From the NCBI RefSeq assembly GCF_900113435.1, contig NZ_FOPG01000003.1, positions 496,001 to 560,000 of the forward strand: DNA of 64,000 nucleotides, read 5' to 3'. Both the position numbers and the translations under genes were made by a program. The notes under the pieces were generated by a model. That model had not been told where the DNA came from, ran no database searches, and saw only the letters and a program-made list of their open reading frames with translations. Shown here one piece after another: positions 1 to 9,345 of the stretch (positions are counted from its first letter, which is position 1; the number at the start of each line of letters is the position of its first letter). The stretch is from Sulfitobacter dubius. GTDB lineage: Bacteria > Pseudomonadota > Alphaproteobacteria > Rhodobacterales > Rhodobacteraceae.

Positions 1-668
1 AGGCGCGTGGCGATCATGTGTTCGGCTTCTTCGACCGTCACACCGTCCACGTGGTCGATCTTTTCACCCAGTTCATAGTCACCCCAGCGGTGCGGCTCTC
101 CGGCTTGGGCGAAGTCGTAGTCGGAGAAAATCAGCCCCTCCGGCACCTTGAGTTGGTTGACGGTCAGGGCGTCGGGCAGGTCAGGCACGGTTGTCTGGGG
201 CGCGGCGGCGTCCAGATCGCCTTTGCGCACCATCACCCAGCGGACGTATTCCAAGACCTTCTCGTTGTGTTGGTTCAGCCCGGTGGTGCGGACCCAGACC
301 ACACCAGTCTTCCCGTTGGAGTTTTGCTTGAGACCGATGACTTCGCTTTCGGCGCGCAGCGTGTCGCCAGGCCAGACGGGCGTTAGCCAGCGGCCTTGCG
401 CATAGCCAAGGTTGGCCACCGCGTTGAGCGAAACATCCGGCACTGTTTTGCCGAAGACGATGTGAAAGGCGATCATATCGTCAAGCGGGCTGGATTTAAG
501 CCCGCAAGATTGTGCAAAACTGTCCGCGGAATATAGCGCGTGACGCGCGGGATATAGCGCATGATAGAGTGCGCGTTCGCCCTCTCCAACCGTGCGGGGC
601 ACTGCGTGGTGCAGCACCTCGCCCAGTTGATAATCTTCGAAAAAGCGGCCGCGATTGGTTTTACTCAT
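1..668 (-). CDS. mch: Mesaconyl-CoA hydratase (MaoC-family dehydratase), 3' end cut by window
   Basis: The leftward reading frame starts at ATG 668 (MSKTNRGRFFEDYQLGE) and runs off the left edge, so about 222 residues are visible. It reads as a MaoC-type hotdog-fold hydratase: the N-terminal region has the GRFFEDYQLGEVLHH pattern and later segments repeat hotdog features. The family member expected here hydrates mesaconyl-CoA to beta-methylmalyl-CoA in the ethylmalonyl-CoA pathway. That assignment is supported by the same operon holding a malyl-CoA lyase-type gene, and by ecm and ccr nearby. Its ATG shares one base with the stop of the upstream DUF1737 gene (ATGA), which suggests translational coupling. 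Another MaoC dehydratase function cannot be excluded from a partial sequence. Confidence 0.85.
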   Translation of the reverse strand, partial: MSKTNRGRFFEDYQLGEVLHHAVPRTVGEGERALYHALYPARHALYSADSFAQSCGLKSSPLDDMIAFHIVFGKTVPDVSLNAVANLGYAQGRWLTPVWPGDTLRAESEVIGLKQNSNGKTGVVWVRTTGLNQHNEKVLEYVRWVMVRKGDLDAAAPQTTVPDLPDALTVNQLKVPEGLIFSDYDFAQAGEPHRWGDYELGEKIDHVDGVTVEEAEHMIATR

Positions 669-871
669 CACTGTTCGCCTAGTTTGGTGTCGGGCGAATA
701 GGTGCCGGGCGCGTCCTTTACCACGGCTTGGCCGCAGCGCATGACCCCGGCTTTGTGGTCCCATGTCTGGGTCGGGGAGCCGTAAAGCTCCCAGCCTTTG
801 TTCAATGCATCGGTGACCTTATGGCAAAAGGCGGACGTGTCTTCTTCGGAAAGGAAGCGGTAAACTTTCAT
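668..871 (-). CDS. DUF1737 domain small protein
   Basis: A 67-residue protein starting MKVYRFLSEEDTSAF. It matches the small DUF1737 family, whose function is unknown: an N-terminal Y-R-F-L segment, then HKVTDALNKGWELYG and a C-terminal GQAVVK strand. A longer frame opens upstream, but ATG 871 is preceded by GGAGCC at a suitable distance and gives the usual family length. It sits between nnrU and the mesaconyl-CoA hydratase gene in one leftward operon and its stop overlaps the next start. No enzymatic residues are recognised. Confidence 0.8.
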   Translation of the reverse strand: MKVYRFLSEEDTSAFCHKVTDALNKGWELYGSPTQTWDHKAGVMRCGQAVVKDAPGTYSPDTKLGEQ

Positions 872-884
872 GGGAGGCTCCGGA

Positions 885-1442
885 TCAATTGGGGAAGGGG
901 ATAACGCCGAGCCATGTGTGAATGCCGGCGACAAGGACGAAGAGGATCGTAGAGATGACGATCAGGCGGATATAGGTGGCCCGGCCTGCGTGGGGCGGGG
1001 GTGTCCAGCCCGGCTCGGCCCGGTTGATGAGGATCACTTCGCTGACCGCCCAGCCCAGCATGGTGCCAAAGAGCAGAATGGAGGCGAGATCACCGTTCAC
1101 CAGTAGGTGTGCCGTGGCCCAGATTTTCACCGCGAGCAGTTGCGGGTGGCGGGTTTTATAGGCGGGCCAGGCTTTGGCACCTTTGGCTGCACTTGAGCCG
1201 AAGACCCAGAAGGCCAGCACCATCAGGAGGTTGTTGAGATGGGTAAGGAACGCAGGCGGGTTCCAGACAGGGATGAAGTCCGCCGCGCGATAGCCCCAGA
1301 TGATTAGAGCAAGTGCCACGACCAGCGCCAGTGCGACTGCGCCCCGGCCTGCGGTGTCGAGTTCTGCCCGTTTGGCAGGCATCAGACGTTTAAAGAGATG
1401 GGCACCGACCCAGAGGATCAGACCGAGGATGAGAATTGTCAT
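885..1442 (-). CDS. NnrU family integral membrane protein
   Basis: A 185-residue, very hydrophobic protein with about five to six predicted membrane spans, beginning MTILILGLILWVGAHLFKR. The conserved GAHLFKR and the central KTRHPQLLAVKIWATAHLLVNGD segment are typical of the NnrU family, named from a gene of nitric oxide/nitrite regulation in Rhodobacter but biochemically uncharacterised. Its ATG overlaps the stop of the upstream CitE-type gene by four bases (ATGA), so it belongs to the same transcript. Here it accompanies ethylmalonyl-CoA genes rather than denitrification genes, so a nitrogen oxide role is not indicated. Confidence 0.85.
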   Translation of the reverse strand: MTILILGLILWVGAHLFKRLMPAKRAELDTAGRGAVALALVVALALIIWGYRAADFIPVWNPPAFLTHLNNLLMVLAFWVFGSSAAKGAKAWPAYKTRHPQLLAVKIWATAHLLVNGDLASILLFGTMLGWAVSEVILINRAEPGWTPPPHAGRATYIRLIVISTILFVLVAGIHTWLGVIPFPN

Positions 1443-2305
1443 GGCGAGGGCTCCGGGCTCATGGCTGCAATTGCCGCCAGTTTTGCCAGTGTTTCGCGGG
1501 CGGTGGCAACATGGAGATTTTCCACGATCTTTCCGTCGACGACCGCCACGCCCTGACCGGCGGCCTGCGCCTCTTCATAGGCGTCGATCTGGCGGCGGGC
1601 GAGGGCGGCTTCTTCCTCCGAAGGGGTAAAGGCCGCATTGGCGATGTCGAGCTGCGCGGGGTGGATCAGCGTTTTGCCGTCAAAGCCCATGTCGCGACCC
1701 TGTTCGCATTCGGCGCGCAGCCCGTCGTCATCCTTAAACGCATTATACACCCCGTCGATGATCGCCACGCCATGCGTCTTGGCTGCGAGCAGACAGAGGC
1801 CGAGGCCGGTGATCAGCGGCAGGCGGTCGGGGCGGAAGCGGGTTTGCAGGTCTTTCGCCAGATCATTGGTGCCCATGACCATGGCCTGCAACTGGCGGTG
1901 TCCGGCGATGGCGGCGGCGTTGAGCATCGCGCCGGGGGTTTCCATCATTGCCCAGAGTGGCACATCGCCGACGATCTCGGTCAGCGCTTCGAGATCGGCA
2001 GGGGAGCCGACTTTAGGCAGCAGAATCGCATCGGGCTTCATCGCCGCGGCGGCACGGGCGTCGTCCGCCCCCCATTCGGTGTCCAGCCCGTTGATCCGCA
2101 CCACCCGCATCCGTGCGCCGTATCCGCCTGTAGCGAGCGCCTCAGTCAATGTTTCACGTGCGGCGACTTTCTCATCAGGGGAAACGGCATCTTCGAGGTC
2201 GAAGATCACCGCATCACAGGCCAGACCGCGTGCTTTGTCGAGCGCGCGAGGCTTGGAACCGGGGATATAGAGGACGGAACGCAGCGGGCGGGTTGTGGCG
2301 GTCAT
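1439..2305 (-). CDS. CitE/HpcH-type malyl-CoA lyase or (3S)-malyl-CoA thioesterase
   Basis: A 288-residue HpcH/HpaI aldolase-fold protein. The start at 2305 (MTATTRPLRSVLYIPG) follows a GGAGCC ribosome site; the frame is open further upstream but without family similarity. Diagnostic pieces are VIFDLEDAV (acidic metal/substrate site, about residues 27-35), a MMETPGAM segment carrying the second acidic ligand, and GKTLIHPAQL near the C-terminus. In Rhodobacter the paralogue Mcl1 cleaves malyl-CoA and beta-methylmalyl-CoA, and Mcl2 hydrolyses (3S)-malyl-CoA to malate. Sequence alone does not decide between them; linkage to mesaconyl-CoA hydratase fits both. It is the first gene of the leftward operon. 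Confidence 0.85.
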   Translation of the reverse strand: MTATTRPLRSVLYIPGSKPRALDKARGLACDAVIFDLEDAVSPDEKVAARETLTEALATGGYGARMRVVRINGLDTEWGADDARAAAAMKPDAILLPKVGSPADLEALTEIVGDVPLWAMMETPGAMLNAAAIAGHRQLQAMVMGTNDLAKDLQTRFRPDRLPLITGLGLCLLAAKTHGVAIIDGVYNAFKDDDGLRAECEQGRDMGFDGKTLIHPAQLDIANAAFTPSEEEAALARRQIDAYEEAQAAGQGVAVVDGKIVENLHVATARETLAKLAAIAAMSPEPSP

Positions 2306-2610
2306 GTATGGCTCCTTAGGCAGGGCGGCGCATCGGCCACCTAACATTGTTGCGTGCAGAGGGGCATTTTTGTGCGAAAACTTCAAGGCAAAACATGCCG
2401 CGGCGCAGCGAACACTGTTGCGCGGCTGTTCCGGACGGCGGGTTAACCACTCCTTCAGGCCTAGGGCGCAATTTGGTCTGCATCGCATCTGTCGAAACAT
2501 CACACCACAGCAGGTGCAGTCATTTCAACCTAGGCCGCCCATGGTCCGATGTGAAATACAGCGCATCGCCAGTCCCAAGGGCCACGCCTTTTGATGCAGA
2601 GGCAGATGCT
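2306..2610. promoter_or_regulatory. Divergent intergenic region (305 bp)
   Basis: This stretch separates the leftward malyl-CoA enzyme operon from the rightward exported-protein gene at 2611 and must hold both promoters. Open frames in it lack ribosome sites and family similarity. No clear operator or hairpin was found. Confidence 0.5.
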
Positions 2611-2937
2611 ATGACACGTTTAATGAAAGTCTTTCACCTTGCTGCGCTGACCGCCGCGTCGGCCTTGGTGCTTGCCACCACGACAGAAGCGCAGACGCGC
2701 GGCAATTGCGCCCCACGCGACCACGTTGTGCTGCGGCTGGCCGATGGATTCGGTGAAACGCGGCAGTCTATGGGGCTGGGCGGCGATAATGCAGTGGTCG
2801 AAGTCTTTGCCTCTCGTCAGACGGGAAGTTGGACGATCACGGTAACGGGCACCAACGGGATCACTTGTCTGGTCGCATCGGGGCAGGGGTTTGAGGAATT
2901 GGCCGAAGCGTTACCAGCCAAGGGTGAGGATGCGTAA
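2611..2937 (+). CDS. Small exported protein of unknown function
   Basis: A 108-residue protein starting MTRLMKVFHLAALTAASALV, with a standard Sec signal peptide that probably ends at TEAQ (about residue 28). The mature part is about 80 residues with two cysteines (NCAPRDHVVLRLADGFGETRQS and GITCLV) that could form a disulfide. The VVEVFASRQTGSWTITVT region looks like beta strands. I do not recognise a family beyond similar Rhodobacteraceae hypothetical proteins. A frame continues upstream to 2347, but the signal peptide fixes the start at 2611. A strong terminator follows. Confidence 0.75.
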   Translation: MTRLMKVFHLAALTAASALVLATTTEAQTRGNCAPRDHVVLRLADGFGETRQSMGLGGDNAVVEVFASRQTGSWTITVTGTNGITCLVASGQGFEELAEALPAKGEDA

Positions 2938-2964
2938 TATACGTCTGACGGTTAAGTGAGACGC

Positions 2965-2988
2965 GGGCGGCCAGTGGCCGCCTTTTTT
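2965..2988 (+). terminator. Rho-independent terminator
   Basis: Seven-base perfect stem GGCGGCC/GGCCGCC with an AGT loop, followed by seven T residues. It closes the exported-protein gene ending at 2937. Confidence 0.85.
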
Positions 2989-3107
2989 TGTGTTTCGGGC
3001 ATGGCGGATGGCGCTATTTATTTAAGCAGCGGTGGAACTGGATGAGGCCATTCGGGTTGTGGTTCCAGAAGAGCGAACAACACTCGCTCATTGGAAGGAG
3101 TACTACA

Positions 3108-4208
3108 ATGAAACGTTTTTTGAGCACCACAGCCATCGTACTGACCATGTCCGGCGCAGCCTTTGCTGACGCGCATTCCGAAGGCTTTGGCAACGTCGCC
3201 GTTGAGCAGACAGACTTCCTTGCATCCGACCTGATCGGTATGCGGATTTACAACTCTGAAGCCGAAGTCGATGCCGCGACACCTGTCGCAGCCGACGCAG
3301 AGCAAGAGTGGGATGACATTGGCGAGATCAACGACATCATCGTGACCAAAGACGGTGACGTGACTGCCGTTATTCTTGGTATCGGTGGCTTCCTTGGTAT
3401 GGGTGAACGCGACGTGTCCATCTCCATGGATAAGATCACCATCCTGAACGACGAAGACGGTGATCGTTTCCTCGTTGTGAACACCTCGAAAGAGATGCTG
3501 GAGCAGGCCCCTGAATTCGAACGCCCCATGATGGAAGGCGAAGCGATGGAAGGTGAAGCCATGGAAGGCGAGGCGATGACCGAAACTGGCGACAATGCCA
3601 CAGTCGTCGACGGTGCCGAAACCGAAACTGAGGAAATGGCCAACGAAGTAGACGCCGAGACCGACGAAATGGCGCAGGACGCTGAGAACGCGGCCGAGAA
3701 CGTTGAAGCCGAAACCGAAGAAATGGCCAATGAAGTAGAGGCCGAATCTGAGGAAATGGCGGAAGAAGCCGACACCATGATGGAAAACGCCGAAGCCGAG
3801 ACAGAAGAAGCTGTCAACGAAGCTGACGCCAATACCACCGTAATCACCGGTGACGAGACCGTTGAGCGTGACATGCTGCCGCGCCCAGAAGTTGAGCGCG
3901 AAGGTTATGAAGCCGCCGAAGCGGGCATGATCGAGCAGTTGACTGCTGAAGATCTTGAAGGCTCCTATGTATATGGGGCCAATGACGAAACCGTAGGCGA
4001 AATCGACTCGTTGCTGCTTGGCGACGACGGCCAGATTGACCGTGTTGTCATCAACGTAGGCGGTTTCCTTGGTCTGGGCGAAAAGCCAGTGGCCGTGACA
4101 TTTGATGAGCTGCAGGTTCTGAAAAACGTCGAAGGTGACGATGTGCGTATCTACATCGACAGCACCGAAGAGCGTCTGGAATCGCAGCCCGAATACGAAG
4201 CTGAATAA
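3108..4208 (+). CDS. Exported protein with two PRC-barrel domains and an acidic linker
   Basis: 366 residues; the start at ATG 3108 follows GGAAGGAG. Residues 1-21 are a signal peptide (AFADAHS cleavage region). Two PRC-barrel-like domains follow: one early (FLASDLIGMRIYN ... IGGFLGMGERDVSISMDKI) and one at the C-terminus (EDLEGSYVYGANDETVGEIDSLLLGDDG ... GGFLGLGEKPVAV). Both contain the same GGFLG(M/L)GE turn. Between them lies a strongly acidic Glu/Ala/Met-rich stretch of about 115 residues with repeated EAETEEMANEV-like units, probably an extended helix or coiled coil. The protein is predicted to be periplasmic. PRC barrels often mediate protein contacts, but the role here is unknown. Confidence 0.85.
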   Translation: MKRFLSTTAIVLTMSGAAFADAHSEGFGNVAVEQTDFLASDLIGMRIYNSEAEVDAATPVAADAEQEWDDIGEINDIIVTKDGDVTAVILGIGGFLGMGERDVSISMDKITILNDEDGDRFLVVNTSKEMLEQAPEFERPMMEGEAMEGEAMEGEAMTETGDNATVVDGAETETEEMANEVDAETDEMAQDAENAAENVEAETEEMANEVEAESEEMAEEADTMMENAEAETEEAVNEADANTTVITGDETVERDMLPRPEVEREGYEAAEAGMIEQLTAEDLEGSYVYGANDETVGEIDSLLLGDDGQIDRVVINVGGFLGLGEKPVAVTFDELQVLKNVEGDDVRIYIDSTEERLESQPEYEAE

Positions 4209-4233
4209 TATTTCGCTCTAAGTTTCAGCAATT

Positions 4234-4259
4234 GGCCGCCCTTCGGGGCGGCCTTTTTC
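4234..4259 (+). terminator. Rho-independent terminator
   Basis: GC-rich stem of eight pairs (GGCCGCCC/GGGCGGCC) with a TTCG tetraloop followed by TTTTT, 25 bases after the PRC-barrel gene. Confidence 0.9.
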
Positions 4260-4290
4260 GTGGTGAGGGCAGTGTTTAGCCGCTGCGTAA

Positions 4291-5325
<1,035 letters not shown>

Positions 5326-5348
5326 GCGCCAGAGCATACCAATTGGAA

Positions 5349-5376
5349 AGCGCGTCCCTCACGGGGCGCGCTTTTT
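5349..5376 (+). terminator. Rho-independent terminator of mdh
   Basis: Ten-pair stem AGCGCGTCCC/GGGGCGCGCT (one G-T pair) followed by TTTTT, 23 bases after the mdh stop. Confidence 0.85.
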
Positions 5377-5394
5377 CGTTCGGGGGGTGCAGGA

Positions 5395-5429
5395 TTTGTG
5401 ATCACACGATAATATGCTGTGATCACAAA
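5395..5429. promoter_or_regulatory. Paired palindromic operator upstream of sdhC
   Basis: Two copies of the self-palindrome TGTGATCACA (5397-5406 and 5418-5427) lie with centres exactly 21 bp apart, on the same helix face. Flanking bases extend the symmetry, so the 35-bp block is an inverted repeat with 12-base arms (TTTGTGATCACA and its complement) around an 11-base AT-rich spacer. It lies about 150 bp upstream of sdhC and after the mdh terminator, as expected for a cooperative repressor or activator site governing the sdh operon. The binding protein is not identified. Confidence 0.7.
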
Positions 5430-5538
5430 AGTGGGCATGACCACATCACTCTGTCATTTTTCCACTGAAACACCGGCCAAACCCCGCAGATTCCCCGCAG
5501 TTCCCCGTGACAGTCCTGTAAAAACCGCTATCAAGATG

Positions 5539-5568
5539 CAAAGCACAGGACAAAGCACAGGACAAAGG
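5539..5568 (+). repeat. 12-bp tandem repeat over the sdhC ribosome site
   Basis: The unit CAAAGCACAGGA occurs twice in full (5539-5550, 5551-5562) and then partially as CAAAGGA, whose AAAGGA is the likely ribosome binding site of sdhC. Repeat number change here would alter the leader length. Confidence 0.7.
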
Positions 5569-5576
5569 ACCGCGCC

Positions 5577-5960
5577 ATGGCCGATGTGAACCGGGGTAAC
5601 CGCCCGCTTTCCCCGCATTTGACGATCTACCGCCCACAGTTGACCTCTATGACGTCGATTCTCACCCGGATCACCGGCAACGCGATGTTGATCACCGCGC
5701 TGTTGATCGTGTGGTGGTTCCTCGCCGCCGCGACGTCGGTTGAGTATTTCGACACCGTGAACGGGATCATGACCAGCTGGTTCGGTGATCTGGTGTTCAC
5801 CCTGTCGCTCTTGGGTCTGTGGTATCACACGCTGGCTGGCGTGCGTCACCTGATCTGGGACACGGGCCGCATGCTCGACGTGCCGACCGCTGAAAAGCTA
5901 GGCATCGCGGCACTGATCGGGTCGGTCGTGCTGACCATCCTGACCATCATCATCGTTTGA
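5577..5960 (+). CDS. sdhC: Succinate dehydrogenase cytochrome b556 subunit
   Basis: 127 residues with three membrane spans. The N-terminal motif RPLSPHLTIYRPQLTSMTSILTRITG is diagnostic for SdhC, and the histidine in GLWYHTLAGVRHLIWD is the expected haem b ligand region. It anchors complex II in the inner membrane and helps form the ubiquinone site. First gene of sdhC-sdhD-sdhA-(lipoprotein)-sdhB; sdhD follows after 11 bases. Confidence 0.95.
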   Translation: MADVNRGNRPLSPHLTIYRPQLTSMTSILTRITGNAMLITALLIVWWFLAAATSVEYFDTVNGIMTSWFGDLVFTLSLLGLWYHTLAGVRHLIWDTGRMLDVPTAEKLGIAALIGSVVLTILTIIIV

Positions 5961-5971
5961 GGAGCGACACC

Positions 5972-6343
5972 ATGGCATACATGACAGATCGCAAACGCGC
6001 CCGTGGCCTTGGCTCGGCGAAAACCGGCACCGCGCATTTCTGGGCGATGAAAGTGTCGTCGCTGGCGCTTTTGGTGTTGATCCCGCTGTTCGTCTTTACC
6101 TTCGGCAGCGCGCTTGGCGGGACATACGAAGAGATCCTTGCCTATTACGCGCGGCCTTTCCCGGCCATCGTGGCGGCCCTGACGCTGATCGTGGGCTTCA
6201 AACACTTCAATGACGGCGTGCAGGTTCTGATCGAGGACTATGTCCACGGGCTGGCCAACAAGATCGCCCTCATCGTGATGACCATCATCAGCTACGGCGC
6301 AGCAGCGGTCGGCGTTTTCGCCATCGCCAAGCTCGCCCTGTAA
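5972..6343 (+). CDS. sdhD: Succinate dehydrogenase membrane anchor subunit
   Basis: 123 residues, three membrane spans. Start at ATG 5972 (MAYMTDRKRARGLGSAKTGT) with GGAG seven bases upstream. The KRARGLGSAKTGTAHFWAMKVSS segment and FKHFNDGVQVLIEDYVH are typical of SdhD; the latter contains the histidine and aspartate-tyrosine positions associated with haem and quinone binding. It pairs with SdhC to hold the SdhAB catalytic dimer. Confidence 0.94.
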   Translation: MAYMTDRKRARGLGSAKTGTAHFWAMKVSSLALLVLIPLFVFTFGSALGGTYEEILAYYARPFPAIVAALTLIVGFKHFNDGVQVLIEDYVHGLANKIALIVMTIISYGAAAVGVFAIAKLAL

Positions 6344-6372
6344 ACAATACGCCCAAACGGGAGACCGATTAA

Positions 6373-8178
6373 ATGGCAGCATATGAATATGAAACCCACG
6401 AATATGACGTTGTCGTGGTGGGGGCAGGCGGTGCTGGTCTGCGCGCGACTTTGGGCATGGCGGAGCAGGGGCTGCGCACGGCCTGTATTTCCAAGGTTTT
6501 TCCAACCCGTTCGCACACCGTAGCGGCGCAGGGCGGCATTGCGGCGTCACTGTCCAACATGGGCCCGGACAACTGGCAGTGGCATATGTATGACACGGTC
6601 AAAGGCTCGGACTGGCTGGGCGACACTGATGCGATGGAATACCTCGCCCGCGAAGCGCCCAAGGCGGTTTACGAGCTTGAGCATTACGGCGTGCCCTTCT
6701 CGCGCACCGAAGAAGGCAAGATCTATCAGCGTCCCTTTGGCGGTCACACCACCGAATTTGGCGAAGGCCCCCCCGTGCAGCGCACCTGTGCCGCCGCCGA
6801 CCGGACTGGTCACGCGATCCTGCACACGCTTTACGGCCAGTCGCTGAAGCAAAACGCAGAATTCTTCATCGAGTATTTTGCCATCGACCTGATCATGTCG
6901 GACGACGGTGTCTGCCAAGGTGTGCTCTGCTGGAAACTCGACGACGGCACTATGCACCTGTTCAGCGCCAAGATGGTCGTGCTGGCGACGGGCGGCTATG
7001 GTCGGGCCTATTTCTCGGCCACCTCGGCGCATACCTGCACCGGCGACGGTGGCGGCATGGCGGCCCGCGCGGGTCTGCCGCTGCAAGACATGGAATTCGT
7101 TCAGTTCCACCCCACCGGCATCTACGGTGCGGGCTGCCTGATCACCGAAGGCGCACGCGGCGAAGGCGGTTATCTGACCAACTCCGAGGGCGAGCGCTTC
7201 ATGGAGCGCTATGCGCCGACCTATAAAGACCTTGCCTCGCGTGACGTGGTTTCGCGCTGCATGACGATGGAAATCCGCGAAGGCCGCGGTGTGGGCGAAA
7301 ACAAAGACCACATCCACCTGCACCTGAACCACCTGCCACCGGAAACGCTGGATCTGCGCCTGCCGGGCATCTCGGAATCCGCGCGTATCTTTGCCGGTGT
7401 GGACCTTACGAAAGAGCCGATCCCAGTGCTGCCGACGGTGCACTACAACATGGGCGGCATCCCCACGAACTACTGGGGCGAAGTGCTGAACCCGACCGCC
7501 GACAACCCCGACGCCATCGCACCCGGCCTGATGGCCGTGGGCGAAGCGGGCTGTGCCTCCGTGCATGGTGCGAACCGTCTCGGCTCCAACTCGCTCATTG
7601 ACCTCGTGGTCTTTGGCCGCGCCGCCGCGATCCGCGCGGCCAAGATCGTCGACGCCGACAGCCCGGTGCCCGCGCCGAACCTCAAATCGGTGGAAAAGGC
7701 ATTCGATCGCTTCGACGGTCTGCGCAATGCCAAGGGCGGCACGCCGACAGCCGAACTGCGCCTCGAGATGCAGAAGACCATGCAGGCCGACGCCGCCGTT
7801 TTCCGCACCGATAAGACGCTGGAAGAGGGCCGCGAGAAGATGATCGAAGTCGCCGACAAGCTGAACGACCTGCATGTCACCGACCGCAGCCTCGTGTGGA
7901 ACTCTGACCTGATGGAGACGCTGGAGCTGACCAACCTGATGCCCAACGCCACCGCCACGATCACCGCCGCCGCTGCCCGCAAAGAGAGCCGGGGCGCACA
8001 CGCGCATGAGGACTACCCGGATCGGAACGACGACGAATGGCGCAAGCACTCGCTGGCGTGGTTCGATGGCAATAACGCGAAACTCACCTATCGCGCCGTG
8101 CACCTCGACCCGCTGACGAAAGAAGACGAAGGCGGGATCGACATGAAGAAGATCGCCCCCAAGGCACGGGTGTATTGA
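6373..8178 (+). CDS. sdhA: Succinate dehydrogenase flavoprotein subunit
   Basis: 601 residues, full length. The N-terminal dinucleotide fold reads [12 protein letters not shown]. The covalent FAD site is H48 in [10 protein letters not shown], and the [19 protein letters not shown] segment supplies substrate and FAD contacts. It oxidises succinate to fumarate. The stop shares bases with the ATG of the lipoprotein gene (TGATG), so the next gene is probably translated by reinitiation. Confidence 0.97.
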   Translation: MAAYEYETHEYDVVVVGAGGAGLRATLGMAEQGLRTACISKVFPTRSHTVAAQGGIAASLSNMGPDNWQWHMYDTVKGSDWLGDTDAMEYLAREAPKAVYELEHYGVPFSRTEEGKIYQRPFGGHTTEFGEGPPVQRTCAAADRTGHAILHTLYGQSLKQNAEFFIEYFAIDLIMSDDGVCQGVLCWKLDDGTMHLFSAKMVVLATGGYGRAYFSATSAHTCTGDGGGMAARAGLPLQDMEFVQFHPTGIYGAGCLITEGARGEGGYLTNSEGERFMERYAPTYKDLASRDVVSRCMTMEIREGRGVGENKDHIHLHLNHLPPETLDLRLPGISESARIFAGVDLTKEPIPVLPTVHYNMGGIPTNYWGEVLNPTADNPDAIAPGLMAVGEAGCASVHGANRLGSNSLIDLVVFGRAAAIRAAKIVDADSPVPAPNLKSVEKAFDRFDGLRNAKGGTPTAELRLEMQKTMQADAAVFRTDKTLEEGREKMIEVADKLNDLHVTDRSLVWNSDLMETLELTNLMPNATATITAAAARKESRGAHAHEDYPDRNDDEWRKHSLAWFDGNNAKLTYRAVHLDPLTKEDEGGIDMKKIAPKARVY

Positions 8179-8513
8179 TGGTTCGCACAGCACTCATCGC
8201 GGCCACGTTGGCAGCTCTTTCGGGCTGTGTTGAAGTTCAGCAGGCGGTGGATGACACCGCCCGCCAGACCTCAAAAGGTGTGGTGACCGAAGTTCTGGCC
8301 ACCCGTTTCCCGCAGGTGCCGAAAGAGCTAATCACCCCCTTCACCGATTGCATCATCGACAATGCCGACGCGCTGGAGCTGCGCGAATTGGCCCGCGCCA
8401 CCGTGGTCGGCGTGGACGACACAACAACGGGCACCGTGCGCACGATCCTGTCGCGCCCCGAGACCCGCACCTGCCTGCTGGCCGCCGCGCCTGCAGCTGG
8501 CATGACGCTTTAG
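8178..8513 (+). CDS. Small lipoprotein encoded between sdhA and sdhB
   Basis: 111 residues, starting [21 protein letters not shown] lipobox LSGC puts the lipidated cysteine at about residue 17, so it is probably a lipoprotein facing the periplasm. The rest is helical and has two further cysteines (TDCIID and RTCLLA) that might form a disulfide. It overlaps the sdhA stop and ends 10 bases before sdhB, so it is firmly inside the operon. No known domain is recognised. A role tied to complex II is suggested only by position. Confidence 0.85.
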   Translation: MVRTALIAATLAALSGCVEVQQAVDDTARQTSKGVVTEVLATRFPQVPKELITPFTDCIIDNADALELRELARATVVGVDDTTTGTVRTILSRPETRTCLLAAAPAAGMTL

Positions 8514-8523
8514 GAGACGCACA

Positions 8524-9303
8524 ATGGTTCAACTGACGCTTCCCAAAAACTCCCGCATGACCAGCGGCAAGACATGGCCCAAGCCCTCGGGCGCGACCAA
8601 CATGCGCGAGTTCCACATCTATCGCTGGAACCCCGACGACGGCAAAAACCCGGCGCTCGACACCTATTTCGTCGACATGGACGATTGCGGGCCGATGATT
8701 CTCGACGCGCTGATCAAGATCAAGAACGAGATTGACCCCACGCTGACCTTCCGCCGCTCCTGCCGCGAAGGCATCTGCGGCTCCTGCGCGATGAATATCG
8801 ACGGGATCAACACACTGGCCTGCACCTACGGCATGGAAGAGATCAACGGCGTGGTCAAAATCTACCCGCTGCCGCATATGCCGGTGGTCAAAGACCTGAT
8901 CCCCGATCTGACGCACTTCTACGCCCAGCACGCTTCGATCCAACCCTGGCTGGAAACCGAGACGCCTGAGCCGCGTAAAGAGTGGAAACAATCGATCGAC
9001 GACCGCGCCAAGCTCGACGGTCTTTATGAGTGCATCATGTGCGCCTGCTGCTCGACTTCCTGCCCCAGCTACTGGTGGAACGGCGACCGCTACCTCGGGC
9101 CGGCAGCGCTGCTGCATGCCTACCGCTGGATCATCGACAGCCGGGACGAGGCGACAGGCGAGCGCTTGGATGACCTCGAAGACCCCTTCAAGCTCTACCG
9201 CTGCCACACGATCATGAACTGCGCCAAGACCTGCCCCAAGGGGCTGAACCCGGCAGCGGCGATTGCCAATATCAAAAAACTGATGGTCGAACGGACTGTC
9301 TAA
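8524..9303 (+). CDS. sdhB: Succinate dehydrogenase iron-sulfur subunit
   Basis: 259 residues. All three cluster motifs are present: [2Fe-2S] in [13 protein letters not shown] plus a downstream cysteine (INTLACTYG), [4Fe-4S] in [16 protein letters not shown], and [3Fe-4S] in [17 protein letters not shown]. It transfers electrons from SdhA FAD to ubiquinone at SdhCD. Last gene of the sdh operon, followed by a terminator hairpin. Confidence 0.97.
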   Translation: MVQLTLPKNSRMTSGKTWPKPSGATNMREFHIYRWNPDDGKNPALDTYFVDMDDCGPMILDALIKIKNEIDPTLTFRRSCREGICGSCAMNIDGINTLACTYGMEEINGVVKIYPLPHMPVVKDLIPDLTHFYAQHASIQPWLETETPEPRKEWKQSIDDRAKLDGLYECIMCACCSTSCPSYWWNGDRYLGPAALLHAYRWIIDSRDEATGERLDDLEDPFKLYRCHTIMNCAKTCPKGLNPAAAIANIKKLMVERTV

Positions 9304-9312
9304 AGACAACAG

Positions 9313-9334
9313 GGCCCGGCCAAGCGCCGGGCCT
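9313..9334 (+). terminator. Terminator hairpin after sdhB
   Basis: Seven-base stem GCCCGGC/GCCGGGC around CAAGC, about 10 bases after the sdhB stop; the following T-rich tract is short (CTTTGG), so it is moderately convincing. Confidence 0.6.
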
Positions 9335-9345
9335 TTGGTTATCTT

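Noticed and set aside
1436-2344. Long rightward frame opposite the malyl-CoA enzyme gene
   Set aside because: It mirrors a clear conserved gene on the other strand; high GC keeps the antisense frame open. No family similarity or ribosome site.
6547-8193. 548-codon leftward frame opposite sdhA
   Set aside because: Histidine/valine/arginine-rich translation typical of the antisense of a GC-rich gene; sdhA is certain.
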